Shown here: in pieces, positions 8,501 to 18,700 of the stretch
Layout: every line of letters starts with the position of its first letter
Numbering within the stretch: the stretch's first letter is position 1
Source: Sphingomonas vulcanisoli
GTDB lineage: Bacteria > Pseudomonadota > Alphaproteobacteria > Sphingomonadales > Sphingomonadaceae
Direction of reading: 5' to 3'
NCBI RefSeq assembly: GCF_011761305.1
Contig: NZ_JAAOZC010000010.1
Location: 1 to 64,000, forward strand
DNA length: 64,000 nt
Made by a program: the position numbers and the translations under genes
Notes under the pieces: model-generated
The model's input: the letters and a program-made list of their open reading frames with translations, nothing else
Told to the model about the DNA's origin: nothing
Database searches by the model: none

Positions 8501-8841
8501 TCGGCGACTGGATCGACGTCGGCCCGTTGGCCGATATCCCGCCGCGCGGCGCCCGCACCGTGCCCGTGGAAGGCGGCGAGGAGATCGCGGTGTTCCGCAC
8601 CGGCGATGACGCCGTGTACGCGCTGGTCAATCGCTGCCCGCACAAGCAGGGGCCGCTCAGCCAGGGCATCGTCCACGGCCACGCCGTCGCCTGCCCGCTG
8701 CATAACTGGCGGATCAGCCTTTCGACCGGAGAGGCGCTCGGCGAGGATGAAGGTTGCGTGCCGATCATTCCCGCGCGCGTCGATGCCGGGCGCGTCCTCC
8801 TCTCGCGCGTCGGCGCGCTCGCCGCGGCACTGGTCGGTTGA
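8497..8841 (+). CDS. nirD: NirD: nitrite reductase small subunit
   Basis: A 114-residue Rieske-fold protein with both cluster-binding boxes intact: CPHKQGPLSQG and CPLHNW. Many NirD proteins lack a cluster, so the presence of both Cys-X-His boxes suggests this one may carry a [2Fe-2S] centre. It overlaps nirB at its start and the nitrate reductase gene at its stop (TGATG), so the three are translationally coupled. Confidence 0.9.
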   Translation: MIGDWIDVGPLADIPPRGARTVPVEGGEEIAVFRTGDDAVYALVNRCPHKQGPLSQGIVHGHAVACPLHNWRISLSTGEALGEDEGCVPIIPARVDAGRVLLSRVGALAAALVG

Positions 8842-11462
8842 TGGGTGCGGGTGAGGCCGTCCGCACCACCTGCGCCTATTGCGGCGTCGGCTGCGGCATC
8901 CTCGCCACCCGCACGGGCGACCGTGCCATCGAAGTGCGCGGCGATCCGGATCATCCCGCCAACTTCGGCCGCCTCTGCTCCAAGGGCACTCATCTGGGCG
9001 AAACCGTCGGCCTCGAAGGGCGCCTCCTTCACCCCATGATCGGTCGCCGTCGCGCTGGCTGGGACAAGGCCCTCGATCTCGTGGCACGCCGGTTTCGCGA
9101 CACCATCGCCAACTTCGGGCCGGACAGTGTGGCCTTCTACGTATCCGGCCAACTCCTCACCGAAGACTATTATGTCGCCAACAAGCTGATGAAGGGCTTC
9201 ATCGGCTCGGCGAACATCGACACCAATTCGCGCCTGTGCATGTCCAGCGCCGTCGCGGGCCATATCCGGGCGTTTGGCGAAGACGTCGTGCCGGCAAGCT
9301 ATGACGATCTGGACGCAGCCGATCTCGTGGTGCTCGTCGGCTCGAACACCGCCTGGTGCCATCCGATCGTCTATCAACGCATCATGGCTGCGCGCGCGGC
9401 GCGGGGCACCAAGCTGGTCGTCATCGATCCGCGCCGCACCGAGACATGCGAGGATGCCGACCTGCATCTCGCTATCCGTCCCGGGTGTGACGTGGCGCTG
9501 ATGAACGGCCTGTTAGCCTTCTGCCGTCGCGAAGGCGCGTTGGACGCGGCCTTTCTACAGGAGCACGTCACCGTGCCCGCCGACTTCTGGGAAGCGATTG
9601 AAGCGGAAAGCGATCTTTGGACGGTCGCGAAGACATGCGACGTCCCGGTCAGCGATCTGCAGCGCTTCTATGCCCTCTTCGCTGCGACGCCCCGAACCGT
9701 CACGCTCTTTAGCCAAGGCATCAATCAGGCATTGCGCGGGACCGATCAGGTCAATGCGATCCTGAACCTGCACCTCGCGACGGGGCGGATCGGCAAGCCG
9801 GGCGCGGCCCCCTTCTCGATTACTGGCCAGCCCAACGCGATGGGTGGGCGAGAGGTGGGTGGCTTGGCCTCCACGCTGGCCGCCCACATGGATTTCGCGG
9901 ACGACAATGTCGCTCGGGTCGGCCGTTTCTGGTCGGCACCGCGGATGGCGAACAAGCCGGGCCTTAAAGCCGTCGATCTGTTTCGCGCCGTGGGAGAGGG
10001 AAAGATCAAGGCGCTGTGGGTGATGGCGACCAATCCCGCAGTCTCGATGCCCGATGCGGGCCGGGTGCGCGAGGCGCTTTCCGGATGCCCTTTCGTAGTC
10101 GTTTCCGACGTCATCGCCGATACCGATACCAGCCGTTTCGCCCATGTTCGGCTGCCCGCCACCGGCTGGGCCGAGAAGGACGGTACGGTCACGAACAGCG
10201 AAAGGCGCGTCAGTCGCCAGCGCGGCATGTTGCCGCCTCCCGGCGAAGCGCGACCCGATTGGTGGATCGTGACCGAGGTCGCGCGGCACATGGGCTGGGG
10301 CAGTGCCTTCGCCTATACATGCGCTGCCGATGTCTATCGCGAGCATGCGCGCCTGTCCGCTTATCAGAATGGCGGCGCGCGGCTCTTCGATCTAGGGCAT
10401 CACGCCGCGATCGGGAACGCCGCTTACGACGAGATGGTGCCGTTCCGCTGGGGGCGTGATCCGTTCGGCGGTGACCACGCGCTTGAAAGCCGGTTGACCG
10501 CACGGCTGGTCACTGTCCGGCAGGCAAAACTCCCCGAGCCGCTCCGCGATTGGCCCTTCACGCTGAACACCGGTCGATATCGCGACCAGTGGCACACAAT
10601 GACGCGGACGGGCCTCTCGCCGAAGCTGGCGCGCCATCGCGAAGAGCCCTTAGCGGAGATCAACCCGAGGGACGCCGAACGCCTCGGCATCGCCAATTAC
10701 GATATCGTGCGCGTCGAAACTCCGCAGGGCGCCAGCCTTTTTCGCGCTCTGCTCACGGCAAGCCAGCGCCATGGCGATCTGTTCACGCCGATCCACTGGA
10801 CCGACCGCCAATCGACCGGCGGACGAACCGGCCTTCTTCCCAGGTCGCTGACCGATCCCCATTCGGGCCAGCCAGGCTTCAAATCAACTCCGGCGCGGAT
10901 CGAAAAGGTAGCAGTCGAATGGCGCGCCTTTCTGATCGTGCGGGGCGAAGCACCCCGGTTTCCCGGCTGTCTCTGGTCAAGCCGCATCACAGTGCCGGGA
11001 GGGACGCTGTACGAACTGGCCGGGATGGGCGACGCGACCGCGCTCGAACATTCGCTGCCGTCCGGCGAATGGATTGAAGCCGCAGACATCGCGCGCGGTA
11101 CACGCCGAATCGCTGTCGTAGCCAACGGACGAATGGCTGCCGTGTTGTTCATTACCCAATCCGGCGAACTGCCCGGCCGAGACTGGCTGATCGCTCAGCT
11201 TCAAGCACCGGGCGTCGCGCCGAGCCTGCTCGCGGCGCGAGAGCCGGGCGCGCGGCCGGATCGAGGCCCGATTATCTGCGTCTGCTTCGATGTCGGCCTG
11301 AACACGATCGTCAGCGCCGTTAAAGAGCAACGGTTGGCAGATGTGGCCGAGATCGGAAAGGCGCTGGGTGCCGGCACCAATTGCGGCTCCTGTCGCCCCG
11401 CGCTCGGCCGTATCGTCGCCGAACAGGCGTCTATCCTCGCAAGGAGTCGAGTCAATGTCTGA
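8841..11462 (+). CDS. nasC: assimilatory nitrate reductase, catalytic subunit
   Basis: An 873-residue molybdopterin enzyme reducing nitrate to nitrite. The N-terminus has the [4Fe-4S] ligands CAYCGVGCG and RLCSKG. Molybdopterin-binding segments follow (for example SRLCMSSAVAGH, GSNTAWCHPI, GRIGKPGAAPFSITGQPNA). The last 50 residues form an extra BFD-like [2Fe-2S] domain (ICVCFDVGLNTIVSAV, then GTNCGSCRPALGRI). A BFD-like tail of this type is known in some NasA/NasC enzymes, where it may receive electrons. No Tat signal is present, which fits a cytoplasmic assimilatory enzyme. The start was placed at ATG 8841. Confidence 0.93.
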   Translation: MGAGEAVRTTCAYCGVGCGILATRTGDRAIEVRGDPDHPANFGRLCSKGTHLGETVGLEGRLLHPMIGRRRAGWDKALDLVARRFRDTIANFGPDSVAFYVSGQLLTEDYYVANKLMKGFIGSANIDTNSRLCMSSAVAGHIRAFGEDVVPASYDDLDAADLVVLVGSNTAWCHPIVYQRIMAARAARGTKLVVIDPRRTETCEDADLHLAIRPGCDVALMNGLLAFCRREGALDAAFLQEHVTVPADFWEAIEAESDLWTVAKTCDVPVSDLQRFYALFAATPRTVTLFSQGINQALRGTDQVNAILNLHLATGRIGKPGAAPFSITGQPNAMGGREVGGLASTLAAHMDFADDNVARVGRFWSAPRMANKPGLKAVDLFRAVGEGKIKALWVMATNPAVSMPDAGRVREALSGCPFVVVSDVIADTDTSRFAHVRLPATGWAEKDGTVTNSERRVSRQRGMLPPPGEARPDWWIVTEVARHMGWGSAFAYTCAADVYREHARLSAYQNGGARLFDLGHHAAIGNAAYDEMVPFRWGRDPFGGDHALESRLTARLVTVRQAKLPEPLRDWPFTLNTGRYRDQWHTMTRTGLSPKLARHREEPLAEINPRDAERLGIANYDIVRVETPQGASLFRALLTASQRHGDLFTPIHWTDRQSTGGRTGLLPRSLTDPHSGQPGFKSTPARIEKVAVEWRAFLIVRGEAPRFPGCLWSSRITVPGGTLYELAGMGDATALEHSLPSGEWIEAADIARGTRRIAVVANGRMAAVLFITQSGELPGRDWLIAQLQAPGVAPSLLAAREPGARPDRGPIICVCFDVGLNTIVSAVKEQRLADVAEIGKALGAGTNCGSCRPALGRIVAEQASILARSRVNV

Positions 11463-12243
11463 ACCGGTGTGGCTGGTCGGTGCAGGTCCAGGCGATCCGG
11501 AATTGCTGACGCGCAAGGCCGAACAGCTGATAGCCGGCGCCGACATCATTTTCCATGATGCCCTGGTTGGCCCCGCCATTCTCGATTTTGCCCGGTCCGA
11601 TGCCGAGCTGGTCTGGGTCGGCAAGCGATCCGGGCGTCATTCGCGTGAACAGGCTGATATCAACGATCTGTTGGTGAAGGCGGCGTTGACTGGCCGGCGC
11701 GTCGTTCGCCTCAAGGGTGGAGATCCCTCGATCTTCGGCCGCTCTGCCGAGGAGATCGAGTGCCTCACCGCGAAAGGTATCGCCGTCCGGATCTGCCCCG
11801 GCATCACCGCAGCCAGCGCAGCGGCGGCTAACGGCGTTGCGTCGCTCACGTTGCGCGGCCTGGCGCGCGGTCTGACGTTTGTCACGGCGCATGCCCGCAA
11901 GGGTGAGAGCCTCGATCTCGACTGGCATGCGCTGACATCGGCCGAAAATACGCTCGCAGTCTATATGGGGCGGGCCGCCGCGCCGCAAATCGCGAACAGT
12001 TTGATCGCTGCCGGGCGCGATCCGGCGACGCCGGTAATGGTCGCGGTCGATGTCTCGCTACCGAGCGAGCGGCTCATTCGCGGTCGGCTGTCGGCGCTGG
12101 CATTTCTGGTCGAGACGATCAGCGAAGAGGATCCGACTTTGCTGCTGATCGGCGAAGCCGTCGACACCGCTTCGGCAGATATACTATCTTGTGGATCCGA
12201 GATGGAATTTCAGGCCGAGCCGTTTGAAGCCAAGCGACCGTGA
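11455..12243 (+). CDS. cobA: uroporphyrinogen-III C-methyltransferase
   Basis: A 262-residue SUMT enzyme that adds two methyl groups to uroporphyrinogen III to make precorrin-2, the precursor of the siroheme used by NirB. Family motifs are VGAGPGDPELLTRKA at the start, VVRLKGGDPSIFGR, and GITAASAAAA. The oxidase and chelatase half of CysG is absent, so those steps must be encoded elsewhere. ATG 11455 follows AAGGAG at 11441 and overlaps the end of the nitrate reductase gene. Confidence 0.93.
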   Translation: MSEPVWLVGAGPGDPELLTRKAEQLIAGADIIFHDALVGPAILDFARSDAELVWVGKRSGRHSREQADINDLLVKAALTGRRVVRLKGGDPSIFGRSAEEIECLTAKGIAVRICPGITAASAAAANGVASLTLRGLARGLTFVTAHARKGESLDLDWHALTSAENTLAVYMGRAAAPQIANSLIAAGRDPATPVMVAVDVSLPSERLIRGRLSALAFLVETISEEDPTLLLIGEAVDTASADILSCGSEMEFQAEPFEAKRP

Positions 12244-12268
12244 TCCGCGATCTGCTCTGGAGCCACGT

Positions 12269-12800
12269 ATGAAAACCCTCGGTGCGGTTCTGGCTGGTGG
12301 AAAATCGAGCCGCTTCGGTTCGGACAAGGCGCAAGCTCTGTTGCTGGGACGCACATTGCTGGACCACGCTTTGGAATTCCTCCGATCACAATGCGATGCT
12401 GTCGCAGTCGTTGGTCGCGAATACGAGGGCGCATTATCGATTGCTGATTGGCCCGCACCAGACAAGGGGCCGCTGGGGGGGGCTCGCGGGCGCACTGCTC
12501 TATGCGGCGCATCGTTATGATCAGGTGTTGAGTGTCTCGATCGACGCCCCACTTCTGCCCACAGACCTTCTTACGGTGCTCGAACCTGCGCCTTCTTACC
12601 TCGCGTTGCAGCCGGTCATCGGACTTTGGCCGGTAAGCGCGATCGACACAATCCAGACCATCCTGCGCGGGAACGGCAAGCAGTCGATGCAGTCTTTGGC
12701 ATTTGACGTCGGCGCACGCTTGATCGAAGGAATTGACCGAATTCCCAACGTCAACACGCGGGATGATCTCAAGGATCTTCGGCGGTTGCTTTGCGAATGA
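12269..12800 (+). pseudogene. mobA: mobA, molybdenum cofactor guanylyltransferase (frameshifted)
   Basis: MobA attaches GMP to molybdopterin. The N-terminal half (VLAGGKSSRFGSDKAQ, then WPAPDKGPLGG) is in one frame and the C-terminal half (LAGALLYAAHRYDQVLS through VNTRDDLKDL) in the next. The switch falls in a run of eight G (about 12475-12482); seven would give one intact protein of about 176 residues. It may be a true mutation, a slippage-prone tract, or a sequencing error. The next gene overlaps its stop (ATGA), so the operon structure is otherwise whole. Confidence 0.8.
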
Positions 12801-13993
12801 CCTGCGGGGCCTCGATCACGTTCGATGAGGCCGTCGCTGTATTGCAGCGCGAAGCTCAGCCACTCGGAGTCGAAACGACGCAATTATCCACGGCTGGCAG
12901 GCGAGTGCTTGCGGAGGCCGTGCATGCCCGCATCGACGCTCCGCGCTATAGCGCTGCGGCGATGGATGGTTTTGCCGTTTCGGCGGCTGAATCTGCAGGT
13001 GGTGCCTGCCGCGTGCTGGGGGCATCTTATCCGGGCGAGCCTTGGCTCGGGCGTCTAAAGGCCGGTGAGGCCGTGAGAATAATGACGGGCGCCGCAGCGC
13101 CGGCAGGGGCTTGCCGCATTATTCCGCTCGAACTGGTCGAAGAGAATTCCGGGATCCTCAGCCTTCCGCAAGTGTGGCCTGCCAAATCGCATATCCGGCA
13201 CAAAGGGTGCGATATAAAGATCGGGCAGATCATGCTGGCTGCCGGGACGTTGCTCGATCCCCGGGCGCTGTTGGTTGCTGCTGCCGCTGACGTCGCGACA
13301 GTTCAGACATGGCGCCGCCCTATCGTCAGCGTGCTCGCAAGCGGAGACGAACTGGTGTCGCCGGGCAAAGCCACCGAATTGGACTACACGATTCCGGACA
13401 GCCTCTCGGAAGCGATCCTGCTGCTGTCGCGCCAATACGGTGCCAAGCCGGGGAGTGCAGCACTGGTCGCCGATACCAGAAATGCTATTCTGGCCGCCGC
13501 CGAGACCATGATGTCAGATTGCGATGTTCTCGTGCTGATTGGTGGTGCTTCTCGCGGTGATCGAGATTTCGCAAAGGCTGGACTGAGACCGCTTGGCCTC
13601 GATGTCCGCTTTTCGGACGTCGCGATGAAGCCTGGAAAGCCGGTCTGGTATGGCCGGATAGGAGCAAAGCATATCATCGGGCTTCCTGGTAACCCAACGG
13701 CTGCGCTTACCACCGCACGCCTCATTCTCGCGCCTTTGCTGCGCGCGCTGGAAGGTCGCGATCTTCGTAGCGCGCTGAACTGGCAGGCGATGCCTTTGAA
13801 AAATTGTCCCGAACTAATTGCCACGCGGGAGAGCTTCTTGTGTGGGACCATTGAGGACGGTTCAGTAGAGATACTCAAGAGTCAGTCGGCTTCATCGCAA
13901 TTAATGCTCGCACGTGCAAACGTACTCGTGCGTGTTCCTGCCAACCAGCCAACATGCGCTGCGGGGAGTGTCATCAATGCTTTAAAATTTTGA
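12797..13993 (+). CDS. moeA: MoeA: molybdopterin molybdenumtransferase
   Basis: A 398-residue protein that inserts molybdate into adenylated molybdopterin, completing the cofactor for the nitrate reductase. Motifs include SAAAMDGFAV, RIMTGAAAPAG, VLASGDELV, GGASRGDRDF and GLPGNPTAAL, in the usual order and at full length. ATG 12797 overlaps the mobA stop. It ends the nitrate cluster; the following 180 bases are AT-rich with no gene seen. Confidence 0.92.
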   Translation: MTCGASITFDEAVAVLQREAQPLGVETTQLSTAGRRVLAEAVHARIDAPRYSAAAMDGFAVSAAESAGGACRVLGASYPGEPWLGRLKAGEAVRIMTGAAAPAGACRIIPLELVEENSGILSLPQVWPAKSHIRHKGCDIKIGQIMLAAGTLLDPRALLVAAAADVATVQTWRRPIVSVLASGDELVSPGKATELDYTIPDSLSEAILLLSRQYGAKPGSAALVADTRNAILAAAETMMSDCDVLVLIGGASRGDRDFAKAGLRPLGLDVRFSDVAMKPGKPVWYGRIGAKHIIGLPGNPTAALTTARLILAPLLRALEGRDLRSALNWQAMPLKNCPELIATRESFLCGTIEDGSVEILKSQSASSQLMLARANVLVRVPANQPTCAAGSVINALKF

Positions 13994-14174
13994 AAAAAGA
14001 TTGTGGGGTTCGCGGTGAGCGGGCACCAGAATTTGGCAGAGAAAGAGCGTCCCTCAAATTTTCGAATACGGTTACGCTCTACAGCGCATAGGACAACGAC
14101 TTCGAACTTGCCGCCACTGGCCGTTCGAGGTCACACTATCGGACCTGGGTTAAATGAGGTGATGAAAGCCTCCT

Positions 14175-15316
14175 TTAATCGGTGAAGTCTGCAGAAGTTT
14201 GTGGGCCAAACGTGTCGAACTGTCGGCTGACGCCGGGCTTCATCCACTGCTGCGATACAAGCAGCAACGCCGCCATGATGACCGGGCCGATGAAGAGGCC
14301 GACGAGGCCAAATTGGGCCAAGCCCCCGAACGCCCCGATCATCGCCATCAGGAAAGGCAGCACGACGGCGCTGCCAATCACCGTCGGCTGCACGAAATTG
14401 TCGCCAATCGTCATGACCACGACGCCGAAGCCGAACAGCAATCCGCCAGCCAGGACATGTCCGCTCCCGAGCAGGATCAGGCTTGCGAGGCCGAACGCCG
14501 CCCAGGCGCCAAACGGGACGAGCGCCAGAATGATCGTGAACGTCGCGAACAGTAGCGGCTGCGGGACGCCCGCGACAGCGTAGCCGATCCCGATGAGCCC
14601 ACCCTCGACCACCGAGACGAGGACGGTGCCGTTGACCGTAGCCCGCATGGCTTCGATCATGCGCTCGAGCAGGTTTCGGCCGAAGGCGCCAAACATCCGC
14701 TCGGCAGCGTCACGCGAGCGCTCCGAGATCGCATGACCGCGCGCCAGCAGCGTCACCAGCGCCAGCAACGTGATCAGGAAAAGCGCGGACTCGCGCGCGA
14801 CCTCACCGCCGATCGATTTCGTCCAGCCAAGGATCGACCCGGCGCTGAACGAGCCCAGCAGTGCGTTGGCCGCCTGCGGGCTGCCGATATGCTCCTGCCA
14901 ATACGCGCTCGCCTTCGCGCTAACGAGCGGCAGCGCGGGCAGCCAGGGCGGCGCTGGAATGCCTGCTGAGCGTGCTGTAGCCACGCCATTGCGGCCTGTG
15001 ATTCCTGCGCCAGCGATACCGCCGCCAGCGACAATGGACCGATCACGAACAGCGCGGTCAGAAACGCACATCCCGCCGCTAGGAGATTGGGGCGGCCGGG
15101 AAAGCGCCGAAGCGCACGTTGATAGAGCGGCCATTCGGCAATCGCGATGACCGCCGCCCAGGCAAGCGGCGTGAAAAATTCCAGCGCCGTCCAGAACGAA
15201 AGGGCAACGATCACGACGGTCAGTCCGATCTGGCGGATGCGGAGATCGCGCGGCTCGTTGACGACGATCATCTCGTCGACGTGGATGTCGTTCTTCCCCG
15301 CCTGCGCTTCGGTCAA
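14175..15316 (-). pseudogene. AI-2E/PerM-family permease, frameshifted
   Basis: The protein is split between two frames. The N-terminal part, from a TTG at 15316 (after GAGGGG), runs through several membrane segments (IGLTVVIVALSFWTALEFF) to AMAWLQHAQQ. The rest, from AGIPAPPWLPALPLVSAK to the end near 14175, is in another frame and has the family segments VALFLITLLALVTLLARGH-like and VGLFIGPVIMAALLLV. A single missing base near 14960-14970 explains the break. The intact family has about 350-380 residues and eight membrane helices. Function is uncertain even in intact members. Confidence 0.7.
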
Positions 15317-15408
15317 CTTGCTCGCCCCTCATTCAATCGCTGCCTCCCATGTGCGCGAAGCGGCTTCGTCCGTCCAACCGGCAGTGGCGGCGAGTGTTGC
15401 CGGACTGA

Positions 15409-15558
15409 TCAGGCCGGCGTGCCGGAGCCAGACTTGCGGCACCGATCCGAGCAGAATTTCACGTTCTCCCAATCTCGCTCCCATTTCTTGCGCCATGCGA
15501 ACGGCCGCTGGCACGCGGCGCAGATCTTGGTGGGAAGCGTGAGCTTCTTGTGGGGCAT
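15409..15558 (-). CDS. DUF2256 zinc-ribbon small protein
   Basis: A 49-residue protein starting [20 protein letters not shown] and continuing to [18 protein letters not shown]. The paired CxxC and CxxxC cysteines and the WRKKWxRDW segment match the DUF2256 family of short, probably zinc-binding proteins of unknown role. It is often found beside photolyase or stress genes, neither of which is next to it here. It is too short for most gene callers. Confidence 0.75.
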   Translation of the reverse strand: MPHKKLTLPTKICAACQRPFAWRKKWERDWENVKFCSDRCRKSGSGTPA

Positions 15559-15612
15559 GGTCGCTCACTCCTGCTGTTCGGCTCGCTATCCGCCCCAACG
15601 TCAGGAATTCCG

Positions 15613-15636
15613 GAAAGTTTGTCTGAACAAACTTTC
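15613..15636. repeat. plasmid palindrome, copy 1
   Basis: Ten-base arms GAAAGTTTGT and ACAAACTTTC with a four-base centre CTGA. It lies 70 bases before the start of the helicase/methyltransferase gene. It is the leftmost of nine related palindromes in the window. Confidence 0.85.
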
Positions 15637-15705
15637 GCAGAGGAGAGGTGGCCTCCGGCCTGTGGTGACCCGGCGATCTGCCGGGCAAGCACCATGGAGG
15701 CCTCG

Positions 15706-18700
15706 ATGTCCAACCTTGCCATCCTTCCCGAATTCGATCTCGAACACCCCCGGATTGGCGCGGCCCGCTCGCTCGCCGCACATTTGAAAAAGGGCCAACC
15801 GGTCGATCGGGACGCCCTGCTGAGAACGATGACGGCGGCTTATGGGTCGTCGGCTGCCGACGGAAACTGGACCCAGCGCGACGCCTATGATGCGCTGGAG
15901 TTGGCCGAGGTCTTGCACTTGATCGGTGCCGATCTCCCTGGCGATCCTGCTGCTTGTCTCGCGATGCTGACGGCCTTCGTCGCCGCGCTGCCCACCCACA
16001 CCGTACGCAGCGAGGAGCAGATCGAACTGCAGCAATTCTCGACCCCCGCACCGATCGCCTTTCTGGCGACGCTGGCTGCGCGCGTGTCCGCCAGCGATCA
16101 TGTGCTCGAGCCCTCAGCCGGGACCGGCCTGCTCGCGCTCTTCGCGGCCCGTACCAAAGCACGCCTGACGCTCAACGAGCTCGACGCCGATCGCGCCGAA
16201 ATGCTGATGGCTGCCTATCCCGGAACGGCCGTCAGCCGCCACGATTCGGAACTGATCGACGATCTCCTCCCGATGTCGGCGCAACCGACCGTCGTGCTGA
16301 TCAACCCGCCTTTCTCGCGGAGCGTGGGTCGGCACGCCGATCCGCTGGCAAGTCTGCGCCACGTGCGCTCGGCGCTGCAGCGTCTCGTCGCCGGCGGGCG
16401 CTGCGTCGCCATCCTGCCCAACCGCGTCGATACGTCCGGTCGCGCATGGGCCAAGGCGACCGAAGGCTGCGGCCTGTCTCTCCATCTCGAATTGCCGGCG
16501 AATGCCTATGCCAAGCATGGCACGAACCAGACCGTGAAGATCATGCGCCTCGACAAGGGCGGCACGGGAACCGAGCCTGTCGTGCGCTGCGCGACCCTTT
16601 CAGAGGCACTCGCGAGGATCGTCGGCACGTCCCCACAGCCGCCGCGCACCGCTGTCGCCAGGGCGCGCCCCTCGCTGCTTGGCGGACTGCGTTCTCGCCA
16701 GCCGTTCGCCGGACAGGCCGTCACCGCCAACCCGTCGGTCGAACCGCAGCCCATCGCCTATGACATTCTGGAAGCACCCGCGCGCGTCGGCGAGGCGAGC
16801 GGCCTCTACCTGCCGTACCGTCCGAGCCGCATCTCCATCCCGTGCGGGTCAGCCCATCCGACCGCGCTCGTCGAATCGATCGCGATGGGAGCGATCACGG
16901 CGCCGATCCCGACCTACGTGCCTCAGCTTCCGGCGCGCATCGTCGATGGGCAGATCCTGTCCGACGCGCAGCTCGAGACACTCATCTATGCGAGCGACGC
17001 CTTCGAGCGCGACCTTCCCGGCCGCTTTTTGCCGGCCGAGGAAGGCCTTTCGCTCACCCCCGATCCCGAAGGTCAGCCGTATCGAACCGGCTATTTCCTC
17101 GCCGACGGCACGGGCGCCGGCAAGGGACGCCAGGTGGCCGCGATCCTGCTCGACCAGTGGCTGCGCGGTTCGCGCAAGCATGTCTGGATCTCCAAGACCG
17201 AGACCTTGCTCGAAGATGCGCGGCGTGACTGGAGTTCGGTCGGTGGCCTCGCGCTCGACATCCAGCATCTCAACCAGTGGAAACTCGGCACGCCGATCGG
17301 TGCGCCCGAAGGCGTTCTGTTCCTCACCTATGCGACGCTGCGCTCAAACCGGGGCGACAAGGGCACGCGCCTGCGCCAGATTCTCGATTGGCTCGGTGAC
17401 GGTTGCGAAGGCGTCATCGTGTTCGACGAAGCGCACGAGATGGCGGGTGTCGCCGGCGGCGAGGGCCGTTTCGGCACCAAGGACGGCTCGGACCAGGGGA
17501 TCGCCGGGGTGCGGCTGCAGAATCTGCTGCCGCGAGTGCGGGTGCTCTACGTCTCGGCGACCGGCGCGTCCGACGTCAACAATCTGGCCTACGCCACCCG
17601 GCTCGGGCTTTGGGGACCGGGCACCGCCTTTGCCGACCGCCGCGCTTTCGTCGACAGCCTACGCCGAGGCGGGATCGCGGCAATGGAGCTGATCGCGCGC
17701 GACCTGAAGATGCAGGGGCTCTACACGGCCCGTGCGCTGAGTTTCGCTGGCGTCGAATATGACATTCTCGAACACCAGCTCGCACCCGACCAGATCGCGG
17801 TCTACGATGCTTACGCCGATGCCTGGGCCATCATTCACGCCAATCTGCGCGCCGCGCTCGATGCGACCCGGATCACGGACAGCTTCTCCAAGGACACCTA
17901 TAACAGCGGGGCGAAATCGGCGGCACTCTCGATCTTCGAATCCACCAAGCAACGCTTCTTCTGCCAGTTGCTGATCGGACTGAAGCTTCCCGCCCTCATC
18001 CCGGCGATGAACGCCGATCTCGCGCGCGGCGACAGCGTCGTCATCCAGCTGGTCTCCACCTCCGAGGCGATGCTCAACCGGGCGCTCGCCGATCTCAGCG
18101 CGGAGGAGCGTGCTAATCTCGAGATCGAATTATCGCCGCGTGAATTCCTCATGGATTATCTGACGGCGGCCTTCCCGGTCCGCCAGATGAAGACCTTCGT
18201 CGACGATACGGGCAAGACACGCTCGGAACCGATGATCGATGAGGACGGGCGGCCAGTGCTCAGCCAGGAGGCGCTGCGCATGCGCGACGATCTGATCGAG
18301 CAGCTCTGTGCCCTGCCGATCGTCGGGTCTGCCCTCGACCACATCATCGGCCATTTCGGTCCGACCTCGGTCGCCGAGGTCACCGGGCGCAGCCGCCGCA
18401 TCGTCGTCGATGCCGGCGGTCGCCAGCGCGTCGAGAGCCGGTCGCCCCGCACCAACCTCGCCGAGACCGATGCCTTCATGCGCGGCGAAAAGAAGATCCT
18501 GATCTTCTCCGACGCCGGCGGCACCGGCCGCAGCTACCATGCCAGCCTCACCGCCGAGAACCGCTCACGGCGCATCCACTATCTGCTCGAGCCCGGCTGG
18601 CGCGCCGACGCGGCCATCCAAGGGCTCGGCCGCACGCATCGCACGCACCAGGCGTCCGCGCCGCTGTTCCGCCCGGTCTCGACCGATTGCCGGGGCGAAC

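Noticed and set aside
15329-16162. Long - strand frame across the palindrome and the helicase start
   Set aside because: It mixes a shadow of the helicase gene with the DUF2256 region read in the wrong frame; the true small gene is at 15409-15558.
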